64,000 nt of DNA from Nanchangia anserum (GTDB lineage Bacteria; Actinomycetota; Actinomycetes; Actinomycetales; Actinomycetaceae), in the NCBI RefSeq assembly GCF_015240065.1, contig NZ_CP060506.1:310001-374000 (forward strand), given 5' to 3'. Shown here piece by piece: positions 15,877 through 24,773 of the stretch. Positions within the stretch are counted from its first letter, which is position 1. Every line of letters begins with the position of its first letter. A program made the translations under genes and the position numbers. The notes beneath the pieces are model-generated. The model was not told the origin of the DNA and searched no databases. It saw nothing but the letters and a program-made list of their open reading frames with translations.

Positions 15877-17877
15877 ATGGGCACCGGTACCCAGACACGA
15901 CTCATGCCTGGTCACATCATTGTGGCGATCTGTGCGGCGTGCCTCGTCATGCTCGCTGTGGTTGTCCTTCCGCAGAGCGCGCAGGCAGATAGCTACGTCG
16001 AGAAGACGCCGGCGGCGAATGCGGCACAGGAGCAGCTCGAAGACGCGTCGATCGCCCGCTCGAATCCGTTCCCGGACCTGCTGAGCGACAACAAGATTAC
16101 GACTGACCTACAGGGCCAGAACAACCGGTTGTACACGTACGCGTACTCCATTACCCGCAACGGGCACACGTACAACCTCGGCGGTGCTCCGCAGTTTCTC
16201 TTTCAGCCGGGCGACGAGGTTCGCTTCGGCATGGTGATGAATACCACCGATTATCACGACATCGCTACGCTGCTTGGCTTCGTTGGCTATCGCTATAGCG
16301 AGGAGAAAGGCGTGGATGGTGTCATTCGTCCCAAAGAGTGGGGCGACAAGGTGACGCCGGTCTACCTGAAGCCGAAGGTTTACCTCAACGGCGTCGAGTG
16401 GCAGCGCTATACGGACGGAGGCATGTGGCGTAGCGATCCGGCCGACAGCTCCGGGCTGTCGCTGAAGAAAGAGTGGATCTGGCCGACCGTCGAAAACTAC
16501 CAGTACATCGAATACCGGTTCACGATCCCTGAGGGCGTCAGCTTCATCAAGAAAGTGATGGTGACCCATTCGCGCAACCACTCCGGCGGTCTGAACGCAA
16601 TCGGTCTCTATCTGATCTGGCAGGGAGACCGGCAAGCGCAGGCTGAATTCACGCCGGTTGACGATTTCGCCTATCGGCGAGCGGCAGGAATTCCTGTCGT
16701 CGCAGGAGCGCACAGTGATGGCGGATTCGCGTTGCCAGAGCGCTCCGCCGGTAAGCCGCGCTACGACGCGACTCCGTTTAGCCCGCTGAATCTGGCACAG
16801 ATCGGAGGGAGTCGCTATGAGGTATCTGCTCCGGCGAACATCAACAGCGGATTGGCCTACCCCTATTTCCGTGACGCGGCGAAGCCTCTTGCGTTTAGCG
16901 ACACGAATTATTTCCAATACATGAAGGCCGACGAACAGGATCCCCGGTGGGCACTCTCGGAAGATCAGGCGAAGGTCAGGCCGACATATGACGACGTGGT
17001 CGGGCAAGAGATCCCGGGGTACGTGTACATCGCGAACGACATCGACACGGCGAAGCCGGAATCTCGTCTCGGCACGATCGTGCCCGGTTCTCCGTCGGAG
17101 TACGACAACTCACGCTTGACTTTGGCATTTAGTCGTACGGGTCCGATTGCCTCTCAGGAGCGCCTCCCGCAGGACCGTCCTGCTTACGCTGAGGATCTCG
17201 CTGGAATCTACGACACGAAGAAGCACTATTACCTGACGTATCGTCCCGTTCCGGCCCCTGTGCACGTGACCAAGACCGATGAGAACGGTCGGGCGCTCGG
17301 CGGTGCGAAGTTCTCTCTGGCAGCGGAAATTGACGGCACCTATGTGACGGTTATCGACGATCTGGTCTCTGACGCGGATACGGGCGACGTCATGACGTCC
17401 TCGTTGAGTAGCAGCGAGGATATTCGAGCGTTTGTGCGCACGAATAATCCCTGTGATGATGAGCATCGTGTCTACTGCGTGGGAGATGGTGACTACTTGC
17501 TGGCTCCCGGTAAGTATCGGCTGATCGAGACCGATGCCCCTGAGGGATATACGACCCATGCGCCCATCGACTTCACAGTGAGTGCGCAAACGGAAAATAT
17601 CGTGCCGGTTGATATCACGGTTGTGAACGAGCCGGTCACTACTCCGCCGCCGGAGACGGACGAGCCGCCGACACCGACGACTCCGCCCACGCCCGGCGAA
17701 CCGCCGAGCCCACAGGAACCGCCGACGCCGAATACGCCGCCTCAAACATCCACGCCGCCGTTGGCGCTCACCGGGGCGAACGCAGCAGGTCCGGTGGCCG
17801 CGACAGTTCTGCTGATCGCGGGGCTGATGACCGTTGGGATGCGAGCGCGTCAGCGACGTACCCAATCGCGGCGGTGA
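15877..17877 (+). CDS. LALTG-anchored surface protein with Cna_B/SpaA-like domain
   Basis: Predicted wall-anchored adhesin of 666 residues. GGAGGG at 15867-15872 sits five bases before the ATG at 15877 and decides the start over upstream ATGs at 15832 and 15865. In order: a signal peptide ending around SAQADS; about 400 residues I do not recognise, rich in aromatic and beta-like segments; a Cna_B/SpaA-like domain (VHVTKTDENGRALGGAKFSL to GKYRLIETDAPEGYTTH) containing the pilin E-box pattern YxLxETxAPxGY, which usually marks an internal isopeptide bond; a proline-rich wall-spanning stretch; and the sorting signal LALTG followed by a hydrophobic segment and an arginine-rich tail. LAxTG signals are typically handled by class E sortases in actinobacteria. 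No sortase or second pilin is in the window, so a stand-alone adhesin is more likely than a pilus shaft. Confidence 0.85.
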   Translation: MGTGTQTRLMPGHIIVAICAACLVMLAVVVLPQSAQADSYVEKTPAANAAQEQLEDASIARSNPFPDLLSDNKITTDLQGQNNRLYTYAYSITRNGHTYNLGGAPQFLFQPGDEVRFGMVMNTTDYHDIATLLGFVGYRYSEEKGVDGVIRPKEWGDKVTPVYLKPKVYLNGVEWQRYTDGGMWRSDPADSSGLSLKKEWIWPTVENYQYIEYRFTIPEGVSFIKKVMVTHSRNHSGGLNAIGLYLIWQGDRQAQAEFTPVDDFAYRRAAGIPVVAGAHSDGGFALPERSAGKPRYDATPFSPLNLAQIGGSRYEVSAPANINSGLAYPYFRDAAKPLAFSDTNYFQYMKADEQDPRWALSEDQAKVRPTYDDVVGQEIPGYVYIANDIDTAKPESRLGTIVPGSPSEYDNSRLTLAFSRTGPIASQERLPQDRPAYAEDLAGIYDTKKHYYLTYRPVPAPVHVTKTDENGRALGGAKFSLAAEIDGTYVTVIDDLVSDADTGDVMTSSLSSSEDIRAFVRTNNPCDDEHRVYCVGDGDYLLAPGKYRLIETDAPEGYTTHAPIDFTVSAQTENIVPVDITVVNEPVTTPPPETDEPPTPTTPPTPGEPPSPQEPPTPNTPPQTSTPPLALTGANAAGPVAATVLLIAGLMTVGMRARQRRTQSRR

Positions 17878-17890
17878 GACGAGCTGATTA

Positions 17891-17928
17891 GGGGGCGGGG
17901 CCAACACGAGGAGTGTCGGCCCCGCCCC
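17891..17928. terminator. Hairpin between adhesin and hydrolase genes
   Basis: GGGCGGGGCC with an ACAC extension pairs with GTGT and GGCCCCGCCC, with one mismatch and a short loop. No U-tract follows. It lies between two convergent genes and could stop transcription from either side. Confidence 0.6.
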
Positions 17929-17966
17929 GTTGTCCGGCTAAAGATCCTGTGCTGGTTGAATCCGCC

Positions 17967-18608
17967 TCACAGGGGAGGCGCGGCAATGGCCTCCGCGATT
18001 GATTGAGGGTCGGCACGAGGAAGATTATGACGTCTCTCGGTTGAGCAGACGAGATGGGCGCGAAAGTTCGTCGCCAACGTCGAGAGCTCGTGGACGTAAG
18101 AGCGACGTGCCGCGATGATTGTCACCCGGCCAGGAAGTGGACGAGGCCGCAGGCGAGCATCGGCCCACGCGCGATAAAAGGCCGGTAATTCGCGCGCGCC
18201 CGCTGGGTTCAGCAGACGGTAATATGCGCGTTCGAGCCACTGGAGTAGGCGAGAACGGCCTTCGCTGTTGCCGCTAAACGACGGGTCGACGAGCACCAGA
18301 TGCGTGTAGTCCCGCTCTGATGTGCTGGCCCACGCCTGCACAATCATGGCGCCCCACGAGTGGGCGACGACCGTCAACGGGAGATGCGGATATCGCCGTC
18401 GTGCCGCACCTATGAGGCGATTGAGTTCCTCGGCCGACTGATCGATGTCGATATGGCGTTGCGACAGCGCGGCACGGTCGTAGGCGACGCTCACCCAGCC
18501 ATCCATATGTGCGAGGAGGTGTGCCCACTGGTCGGCGCCACAGCCGAGTCCTGACACGCACACGAGCAGCCCCCGCGGGGCGTCTGCGGTGCGCGTGAGA
18601 ATACGCAT
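17967..18608 (-). CDS. Alpha/beta hydrolase
   Basis: A 213-residue alpha/beta-hydrolase fold protein. The nucleophile elbow is AHSWGA (GxSxG variant with Ala in the first position), an oxyanion-type start LLVCVSGLGCG is near residue 20, an acid candidate is in HLVLVDPSF, and a histidine candidate is in RRHNLPRADP near the C terminus. Substrate is unknown. It lies 55 bases downstream of the resA/tlpA-like gene on the same strand and may be co-transcribed with the cytochrome c genes, but nothing in it suggests a role in haem chemistry. Confidence 0.75.
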   Translation of the reverse strand: MRILTRTADAPRGLLVCVSGLGCGADQWAHLLAHMDGWVSVAYDRAALSQRHIDIDQSAEELNRLIGAARRRYPHLPLTVVAHSWGAMIVQAWASTSERDYTHLVLVDPSFSGNSEGRSRLLQWLERAYYRLLNPAGARELPAFYRAWADARLRPRPLPGRVTIIAARRSYVHELSTLATNFRAHLVCSTERRHNLPRADPQSIAEAIAAPPL

Positions 18609-18663
18609 GAACCCACCCTACCCGCGTCGGGCGAGTGGGTTCGCGGCCGGCGAGCTGTGGCAG

Positions 18664-19287
18664 CTAGCCGGACGTGCGTGTACCGGCGACGAGAGCGCGC
18701 GCGTCGGAGGGCGATAGCTGGCCCGTCCGGATCGTTTGCACGATCCCGTCGGCGTCGATGAAGATGTGGGTTGGCAGCGCCCACACGCGCCAATCCGTGC
18801 TGATGCGCTCATCGGGATCCGGTACAGCTGTGGGCGTCGAGAGTCCCATGCGTGAGGCGAAGTCGGTGATCGTCTCACCCTGTTCGCCGCGGTAGACGGT
18901 AACAACATCGATATCACCGGCATGGGCGACGGCCTCGATATCCGGCGCCTCGGCACGGCAGGCCGAACACCATGTGGCATTAAAAATGACCCACACGGGG
19001 CGGCCGCGATGCCCGGTGAGCGAAAACGGCGCGCCGGTGACGTCGGTACCGGTAAGAGCGGGAGCAGCCTTGCCGACCTCGGGCGCGGCACCGTGAGCAT
19101 CGGCCTCGCTCGAGACACGGGAATAAGCCCCGGAGGCCTGGCCATCATCTCGACTCGGCGCAGAACCGGAGCCTCGCGTGGCCACCCAGGCACCCGCCGC
19201 CACGAGGGCGACGATGACGAGGAGGACGGCCATGTTGCCCCACGACGAGGCACGAATCTTCTCGGATAATGAGGTCGATTTAGCCAT
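18664..19287 (-). CDS. resA: Membrane-anchored thioredoxin-like protein (TlpA/ResA family)
   Basis: Probably reduces the cysteines of apocytochrome CxxCH motifs outside the membrane before haem attachment. The 207-residue product has one N-terminal membrane segment (MAVLLVIVALVAAGAWVA), then a thioredoxin fold with active site WCSACR and the cis-proline region ALPTHIFI. Its ATG at 19287 lies inside the last codons of resC (TCCTATGGCTAA), so translation is coupled and this start is preferred over an upstream ATG at 19419. It is the last cytochrome c maturation gene of the cluster. The gene name follows System II usage; assignment as TlpA would fit equally. Confidence 0.82.
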   Translation of the reverse strand: MAKSTSLSEKIRASSWGNMAVLLVIVALVAAGAWVATRGSGSAPSRDDGQASGAYSRVSSEADAHGAAPEVGKAAPALTGTDVTGAPFSLTGHRGRPVWVIFNATWCSACRAEAPDIEAVAHAGDIDVVTVYRGEQGETITDFASRMGLSTPTAVPDPDERISTDWRVWALPTHIFIDADGIVQTIRTGQLSPSDARALVAGTRTSG

Positions 19288-20164
19288 AGGAGTGCAGCCC
19301 CCCGAAGAAGTGGTTGCCGAAGTAGGCAAACAGCACAGCGGCGAATCCGATGATGAGGAGCCACGCGGCGCGACGCCCGCGCCAATCGGCAACGACGCGC
19401 GCGTGGAGATAGCCGCCATAGATCAGCCAGGTAACGAAGGCCGCGGTCTCTTTGGGATCCCACCCCCAGTAGCGTCCCCACGCCGTGTCGGCCCACAGAG
19501 CGCCCAAGACGATCATGATCGTCAGCAGGGGGAACGTCGTGACGGCAGCGCGATAGCCGATCTCGTCAAGCAATTCGCGACGCGGACGAATCTCGGCGGG
19601 CAGCTTGGGTTGGACCAACCACAGGAGAGCGGCACCAAAAGATACACATGCGGCGCCATAGGCGACGACGGCAAAACCGACGTGCAAACTCAAGAGGAGA
19701 TTATTTTGCAGGGCGGGAACCAGCGGCTCCACGCCTGAATCGAGCGTGTGTGCATACAGTAACAGCGCCGCCACGACGGGAAGGACGACGAGCGAAATCG
19801 CGCGCAGACCATAACGCAGCGCGAACACCAAGAACACGAGGAGGATGCCCCAACAAAAGGACACGGCGAACTCGTGTTGGTTGGCGAAGGGACCGTGTCC
19901 CGTGAGGGCAATGCGGATACCCAGGTAAATCGTCAGCGCGACCCACGCGAGCACGTGGAAAGCCGTGCCAAACCAGCCCGCACGTGTCGGCGCGGGAGTG
20001 GTGACGGCACGCGAGGGGCCGCCGCCGACAGAAATCGTGGGCTTTTCGCCATCGGGCAGTGTCGGAACGCTCTTGTAGCGGAAAACGACGATGAGATTGG
20101 CGACCAGCGCGGCCACCACGAAGACGGTCGCGGCCGCTAACAGGTATTCGGCGAGCTCAAGCAT
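19280..20164 (-). CDS. resC: Cytochrome c biogenesis protein CcsA/ResC
   Basis: Haem-handling half of the System II cytochrome c synthetase, which with ResB moves haem outward and attaches it to apocytochromes. The 294-residue product is strongly hydrophobic with about eight membrane segments and carries the tryptophan-rich WWD-type motif WGRYWGWDPKETAAFVTW. Conserved histidines flank it (NQHEFA, SLHVGFAVVAYG, NHFFGGLHSYG). The ATG at 20164 (MLELAEYL) abuts the resB stop at 20169 and is preferred over the far upstream start, which would lie entirely inside resB. Confidence 0.92.
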   Translation of the reverse strand: MLELAEYLLAAATVFVVAALVANLIVVFRYKSVPTLPDGEKPTISVGGGPSRAVTTPAPTRAGWFGTAFHVLAWVALTIYLGIRIALTGHGPFANQHEFAVSFCWGILLVFLVFALRYGLRAISLVVLPVVAALLLYAHTLDSGVEPLVPALQNNLLLSLHVGFAVVAYGAACVSFGAALLWLVQPKLPAEIRPRRELLDEIGYRAAVTTFPLLTIMIVLGALWADTAWGRYWGWDPKETAAFVTWLIYGGYLHARVVADWRGRRAAWLLIIGFAAVLFAYFGNHFFGGLHSYG

Positions 20165-20168
20165 CGGC

Positions 20169-21659
20169 CTACCTTTCAGCAATCGATGAGGAGGCGGGAG
20201 TTTCCCGCGCGGACGTGAGACGGGTGTCAATGTCGGCGACGAGCGCCGCGAATTGACGTTCAAACGCTGTATCGGCGGTATCCGCACTGGCGATCTCGAT
20301 GACGGTGCGTGCCTTCGTGATGCGTCCCGTGCCGTCGCGATCGGCTGCCTCAGCGCCGGGGACAACGCGAACCCAGACCCGGCGGTGGCGCAGTCCAAAG
20401 GTCGCAGCCATACCGACAACGAGAAGGATGGAGCCGAGCCACATCCAGATTGCCCCCGGGTCGCGGCGCACAGTGATACCGGTGAACGCGCTTTCACGAT
20501 CAAACGACACGGTTAGACCGGCGATGGTCGTGCTGGTTCCGCGATCGAGAACCTCCTCGCCCAAGACGTTGTCGTCCCCGTTGGGACCGAGGACGCGAAC
20601 GAGCGCCTGACCTGACGCGACATCGGGAACATGCTGGCCCGAGGCAGGAGTCGCAATGATGACCGTATGCGGCTCTCCTTCGCGGGCCGCGCCGGGAACA
20701 TCGAGCGTCCCGAACTGAAACAATCCGTCGTTTGACTGCGATGTCAACGTTACGCCGCCGGAATATAGCTCCTTGCCATCGCGCGTGAGCCGGACGAGCG
20801 CCGCGAAACCGTATGACGCCTGGTGGAACTTGTAGCCGTCATAGCGCAGCGGAGTGTTGACACGAACGTCCTGCTCGGCCAGAGTGTGCCCGTGGTTGTC
20901 GCGCAACAGAATGTGCGAGACATAATCCGTCGGACGTCCCTGCGTGTCATACGAATCCGTGAATGATGTGGCGGTCACGGAATATCCCGTCCCATAGCCG
21001 ACAGGCTGCGATGTTCCGATGGGAATGGACAACGTCTTATCGATTCCCCACAGGTTAGAAATGACGAGAGCGGCGATGATAATGATGAATGCCGCATGCG
21101 CGGCGACGGTCCCAAACGGCCCAAAACGGAATCGGTCGGCATAGAGTGCACGCGGCCCGTCACCCTCGACATCCACGACGCGGTAATGCTTCCGGCGCAG
21201 AGCCGCACGCGTTGCCTCGACACTGGCCTCAATGGATTCGCGCGTGGGAACCTGCCCCTGGTATTGAGCGCGGGTAAAGAAGCGTGCCGATACTCGAGTG
21301 CGCGGACGCATCGTCTTGCGCCATAGCTGGGGGAGTCGATGGAGCGTGCACGCCAAGATCGACAGGGCAAGCAGTGCCGAGAGGACGAGGAAGATGGGCG
21401 AGGTGTAGATGGAAAACGCGCCTAGCCACATGAGCGGTTTCGTCCATCCGCCATAGCGGCCCTGCATTTCAGCCAGGAAGGCCGCACGTGAGTCGGGAGA
21501 GTCCAAAACCCCGTCGGGTGCCTGGGTGATGAGAGTGCCCAAGAGGGTGGCCACCGCCATAAGAAGGATGAGCACAACGCCCACCTTCTTGTTATAGAAG
21601 AAGGCGTAGACAGACCTGGCGAAGCGAGCCAGTGGGCTACGTGAGCGTGGCCGAGCCAT
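20169..21659 (-). CDS. resB: Cytochrome c biogenesis protein ResB/Ccs1
   Basis: Partner of ResC in the System II haem lyase. The 496-residue protein has three N-terminal membrane segments (VGVVLILLMAVATLLGTLI; YTSPIFLVLSALLALSILAC; AAFIIIIAALVISNLWG), a large extracytoplasmic domain and a final membrane segment (AIWMWLGSILLVVGMAATFG). The motif YDGYKFHQASYG is typical of the ResB domain. It lies 20 bases after ccdA and is immediately followed by resC. Confidence 0.92.
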   Translation of the reverse strand: MARPRSRSPLARFARSVYAFFYNKKVGVVLILLMAVATLLGTLITQAPDGVLDSPDSRAAFLAEMQGRYGGWTKPLMWLGAFSIYTSPIFLVLSALLALSILACTLHRLPQLWRKTMRPRTRVSARFFTRAQYQGQVPTRESIEASVEATRAALRRKHYRVVDVEGDGPRALYADRFRFGPFGTVAAHAAFIIIIAALVISNLWGIDKTLSIPIGTSQPVGYGTGYSVTATSFTDSYDTQGRPTDYVSHILLRDNHGHTLAEQDVRVNTPLRYDGYKFHQASYGFAALVRLTRDGKELYSGGVTLTSQSNDGLFQFGTLDVPGAAREGEPHTVIIATPASGQHVPDVASGQALVRVLGPNGDDNVLGEEVLDRGTSTTIAGLTVSFDRESAFTGITVRRDPGAIWMWLGSILLVVGMAATFGLRHRRVWVRVVPGAEAADRDGTGRITKARTVIEIASADTADTAFERQFAALVADIDTRLTSARETPASSSIAER

Positions 21660-21679
21660 AGATACTCCTCTGATGGGTA

Positions 21680-22384
21680 CTAGGTGAGGACGGGCAGGAA
21701 GCGTCCGAGAGTCTCCAGACTATTTGTCATGATGAGCAATCCCGTGACAACCAGCAAGAGACCGGTCATAAGGGACACTCCACGGTGATGACGCCCAAGC
21801 CAGCGTGAGAGGCGGCCCGATGCGCCAAGCCCCATCGCCATCGCCAGGAATGGAATTCCCAGCCCCACACAGAAGGCCACCATGAGGGCACCACCGCGCA
21901 CCAGGGAACCGGTTGAGGCAGCGAGCGTGATGATCCCGCCCAACACGGGGCCAATACAGGGGGACCAGCCGGCCCCGAACGTCATTCCCAATAGGGCTGC
22001 GCGCAGCCAGCCCGGCTTCGACGAGCGTGTCGACACATCGGCGCGCATCGTGCGATCAAGCACGGGAATTCGGACGAGGCCGGCGACGTGGAATCCCATG
22101 ACAATACCGATCGCCCCGGCGACGAGCCGCACCGGCGTGCGAAAACTTGCAATGAGCGGACCCGCGGCGGCAACCGCCAGCCACAGCATCGTGAAGACGA
22201 GGGAAAATCCCACAACGAAGACGACGGCCCGTCGCAGTGCCATCCACTTCTTAGCGCCGCTATTGCCCTCCTCGTAGGCCAAGATCGTTAACGTGACGGG
22301 AACAAGAGGGAGGAAACACGGCGAAACGAACGCGAGGATGCCTGCCCCAAATGCCAGGGGAAGGCTCAACGAGGACTCAATCAT
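21680..22384 (-). CDS. ccdA: Cytochrome c biogenesis protein CcdA (thiol-disulfide transporter)
   Basis: Polytopic membrane protein that passes electrons from cytoplasmic thioredoxin to extracytoplasmic thiol reductases such as ResA. The 234-residue product shows the family start FGAGILAFVSPCFLPLVPV with the first redox cysteine, and the second conserved motif GMTFGAGWSPCIGPVLGGI. About six membrane segments fit the family. Its start overlaps the stop of the TPR gene (22381-22384), so expression is coupled with the nrf genes. Confidence 0.92.
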   Translation of the reverse strand: MIESSLSLPLAFGAGILAFVSPCFLPLVPVTLTILAYEEGNSGAKKWMALRRAVVFVVGFSLVFTMLWLAVAAAGPLIASFRTPVRLVAGAIGIVMGFHVAGLVRIPVLDRTMRADVSTRSSKPGWLRAALLGMTFGAGWSPCIGPVLGGIITLAASTGSLVRGGALMVAFCVGLGIPFLAMAMGLGASGRLSRWLGRHHRGVSLMTGLLLVVTGLLIMTNSLETLGRFLPVLT

Positions 22385-23313
22385 TTCGCGTCAGAGCCAG
22401 AGGATGATTGCGTTGATGCCAGGGGAGCCGTGGAGCGGTGCATCTTGATCGTCTCGACTAATTCCGAATCTGCCGGAGCCAATTCGATGACCTTGTCCCA
22501 CATCTCATTTGCCTTGTCGACCTGTGGAGGCTCTTGAGACATGTACCAAAATCCCAGGTTGTAATACACCTGCGGATTATTCGGTTCCTCCGCCAACACG
22601 CGATCCCACTCGGTCTTAGCTCCGGTGAAGTCACGCGCGTAAAAGAGGGCGATCCCCAATTTGGTTCGCAGCGCCGTGTCGTCCGGGTTGGCGTCGACTT
22701 GTTCGCGCAGAGTTGCAATCTGTTCGGCGAGCTCCGACGGCGATAGTTCCCCGTCGACGGCAGCGGAAGCGGGGGTATCAGGGTGATTCTCGGGAAGCTC
22801 AGCTGAGCCCGGACGGCCCAGCGCGTAGACAGCGAGAACAACGACGACCACTGCGACGACTCCGATAACCGTCATGAGAGCTACCGCGGCTCCCGAGCGC
22901 TGAGCGGAAGCCGCAGAAGGGGCTCGCGTCTCGCGCTCGCGGCTGGTTTGGGCGCGCCGCTTGACCGAGGGAGTGCTCACCGACGGGGATGTATATACAT
23001 CGTCATCATCCTCTTCACCCAGCTCCGCGAGGGCCTCGGCTGGCGAGGACGCGTGCGTGAATACGCGAGTGGCCGGTTCGGCGTCCATGCGCGAGTCAGC
23101 ATCCTCAGCTTCGCGAGCTTTTAGTGACGCGATGAGCTCCTCGGCCGCGGCATGAATGGCATCGGCCCGCTGCTGAGCAAACTCAGCGAGCGGACGCGGG
23201 GCGTGAGCGAGGTAGTCACATAGCTCGTCGCGCCGGACCCGCACCGCCTCGATCGTGGCGTCTTCTGCCGTGAGGCCGAGGACCGTGGTCGCCTCGTTCG
23301 ACGACTCAGCCAC
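22381..23313 (-). CDS. TPR membrane protein, CcmI/NrfG-like
   Basis: A 310-residue protein with a charged cytoplasmic N-terminal part, one membrane segment (VALMTVIGVVAVVVVVLAVYAL) and an outer C-terminal TPR region (LREQVDANPDDTALRTKLG; VLAEEPNNPQVYYNLG). In other systems CcmI and NrfG present apocytochrome to the haem-attachment machinery, and the position between nrfA and ccdA supports that here. The GTG at 23313 (VAESSNEATT) lies just inside the end of nrfA (CGTGGCTGA), making translation coupled. The upstream ATG at 23415 would overlap nrfA by 110 bases and is less likely. Confidence 0.75.
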   Translation of the reverse strand: MAESSNEATTVLGLTAEDATIEAVRVRRDELCDYLAHAPRPLAEFAQQRADAIHAAAEELIASLKAREAEDADSRMDAEPATRVFTHASSPAEALAELGEEDDDDVYTSPSVSTPSVKRRAQTSRERETRAPSAASAQRSGAAVALMTVIGVVAVVVVVLAVYALGRPGSAELPENHPDTPASAAVDGELSPSELAEQIATLREQVDANPDDTALRTKLGIALFYARDFTGAKTEWDRVLAEEPNNPQVYYNLGFWYMSQEPPQVDKANEMWDKVIELAPADSELVETIKMHRSTAPLASTQSSSGSDAK

Positions 23314-24760
23314 GGGTCTGAGCGACCTTCTTGTCGTCGGCCAGCGTGTTCTCGGACGGCTGCATCTGTTCGTCGCTGACGCCCTTGAGCGCGAGCTGGC
23401 CCTTGCGGCACGCATCCGTCACATCGTTGAGGATGCGCTGGGTGTAATCGGGGGCGTGGAAGCCGTGAGAATTCTCGGAGTAGACGTAGTCGAGGTAGAA
23501 CGAGGCCTTGCGCTGGTACTCCCAGGCGCGCTTAACGTCGGCGGTGTCGCCGTGGGCATCACGCTCGGCCTTGATGTCGGCGATGAGCTGCACGAGTGCA
23601 TCGAAGGCCTGGTCACGACTGTGGACGAAGCGACCCTGGATCTTCTCGACTCGCTTGATCATCTCGTCGTCAGACGCATGGTGGCACGTCATGCATGAGG
23701 CATTGACGGTCTTGAGAGGCGTCGTCAGGTTGTGGTCGGAAACCTTCTGAGCACCCTGTGACTGGTAAGGCATGTGGCAGTCCGCGCAGGTCACGCCATT
23801 TTCGGCGTGAATGCCGTTAGACCAGATGTCGAATTCCGGGTGCTGGGCCTTCAGCATGGGCGCTCCGGTCTCGCCGTGCGTCCAATCCGTGAATCCCTCT
23901 TTCTGGTAGTACGAGTAAATGTCGTCGATATCGATGCCCTCGTCCCACGGGAACGTCAGGGTCTTGCCCTCGCCCTTGAAGTAGTACTCGACGTGGCACT
24001 GAGCGCACACGAACGTGCGCATCTCGTTGTGGGTTGCGTCGGTATTGGGATCGAAGTTTGTGACCCCCTGCGAGGCCTTCAACGCCTTGATGCCGCGGAT
24101 GAAGGCGGGACGCGTCACGCGCAGCTTCATGGTCTTGGGGTCGTGGCAATCGATACAGGAAACCGGGTGCTCGGCGTATTTCGTCGCCTCGGCGTACGTC
24201 ATCGAGTTGACCTTGTCGAACCCGGCCTGCTGGTCGCCGTTACCGAGCTTGGAGTAGATAGTGGGCATGGACGCGTGACAGTTCAGGCATGTGCCCGGCT
24301 GCTTGAAGTCCTGAACGCGCTTGGTCAGGCGCTGGTCCTCGAGCATGTAGTAGTGGCCACGAGGGTGGCGGTAGTCCTTCGAGAACGCGTAGCCGGCCCA
24401 CATATGAGTGATCCGGGGGTCCTCGTCATTGCGCTGGGGCATGATCTGCGTGCGTGGATCATCGGCGGTGGGGGTGCGCGTCTCCGGCGACATCGTGTCG
24501 AAGAGGCCCGGGCCAGGAACCATTTCCTTGGTCTTCATGTACGACTCGTATTGAGCCGGGTAATTCTTTCCCCACACGGCGGGGTCGACCGTCGTCTCGT
24601 CGAGCGCCACGACCTGTTGTTTCGGTGCCCGCGCTTCGTTCTTGCGCTCAAGGATCGAGAAGGCCAGCGCCGTGATGGTCGCCGTGACCACAGCGACGAC
24701 AACGACCGCGGCGATGGCGAGGAGCGTCCAACGTCGCTTCGAGGTTTGTTTCGTGTTCAT
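23306..24760 (-). CDS. nrfA: Ammonia-forming cytochrome c nitrite reductase, CxxCH-type
   Basis: Pentahaem enzyme reducing nitrite to ammonium outside the cell membrane, used in anaerobic respiration or nitrite detoxification. The 484-residue product has an N-terminal membrane/signal segment and five haem motifs: CLNCH, CIDCH, CAQCH, CADCH and CMTCH. The first, which holds the catalytic haem, is CxxCH rather than the CxxCK of E. coli NrfA. Other active-site residues are in place: arginine in PRGHYYMLEDQR, tyrosine in CAQCHVEYYF and histidine in SNGIHAENGVTCADCH. The ATG at 24760 (MNTKQTSKRR) is preceded by GAGGG. It follows nrfH by 13 bases and ends inside the start of the TPR gene. Confidence 0.96.
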   Translation of the reverse strand: MNTKQTSKRRWTLLAIAAVVVVAVVTATITALAFSILERKNEARAPKQQVVALDETTVDPAVWGKNYPAQYESYMKTKEMVPGPGLFDTMSPETRTPTADDPRTQIMPQRNDEDPRITHMWAGYAFSKDYRHPRGHYYMLEDQRLTKRVQDFKQPGTCLNCHASMPTIYSKLGNGDQQAGFDKVNSMTYAEATKYAEHPVSCIDCHDPKTMKLRVTRPAFIRGIKALKASQGVTNFDPNTDATHNEMRTFVCAQCHVEYYFKGEGKTLTFPWDEGIDIDDIYSYYQKEGFTDWTHGETGAPMLKAQHPEFDIWSNGIHAENGVTCADCHMPYQSQGAQKVSDHNLTTPLKTVNASCMTCHHASDDEMIKRVEKIQGRFVHSRDQAFDALVQLIADIKAERDAHGDTADVKRAWEYQRKASFYLDYVYSENSHGFHAPDYTQRILNDVTDACRKGQLALKGVSDEQMQPSENTLADDKKVAQTRG

Positions 24761-24773
24761 CGGGTCCCTCACT

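Noticed and set aside
20165-20503. Upstream extension of ResC to an ATG at 20503
   Set aside because: It lies wholly inside resB and lacks the conserved hydrophobic start; ATG 20164 fits the family.
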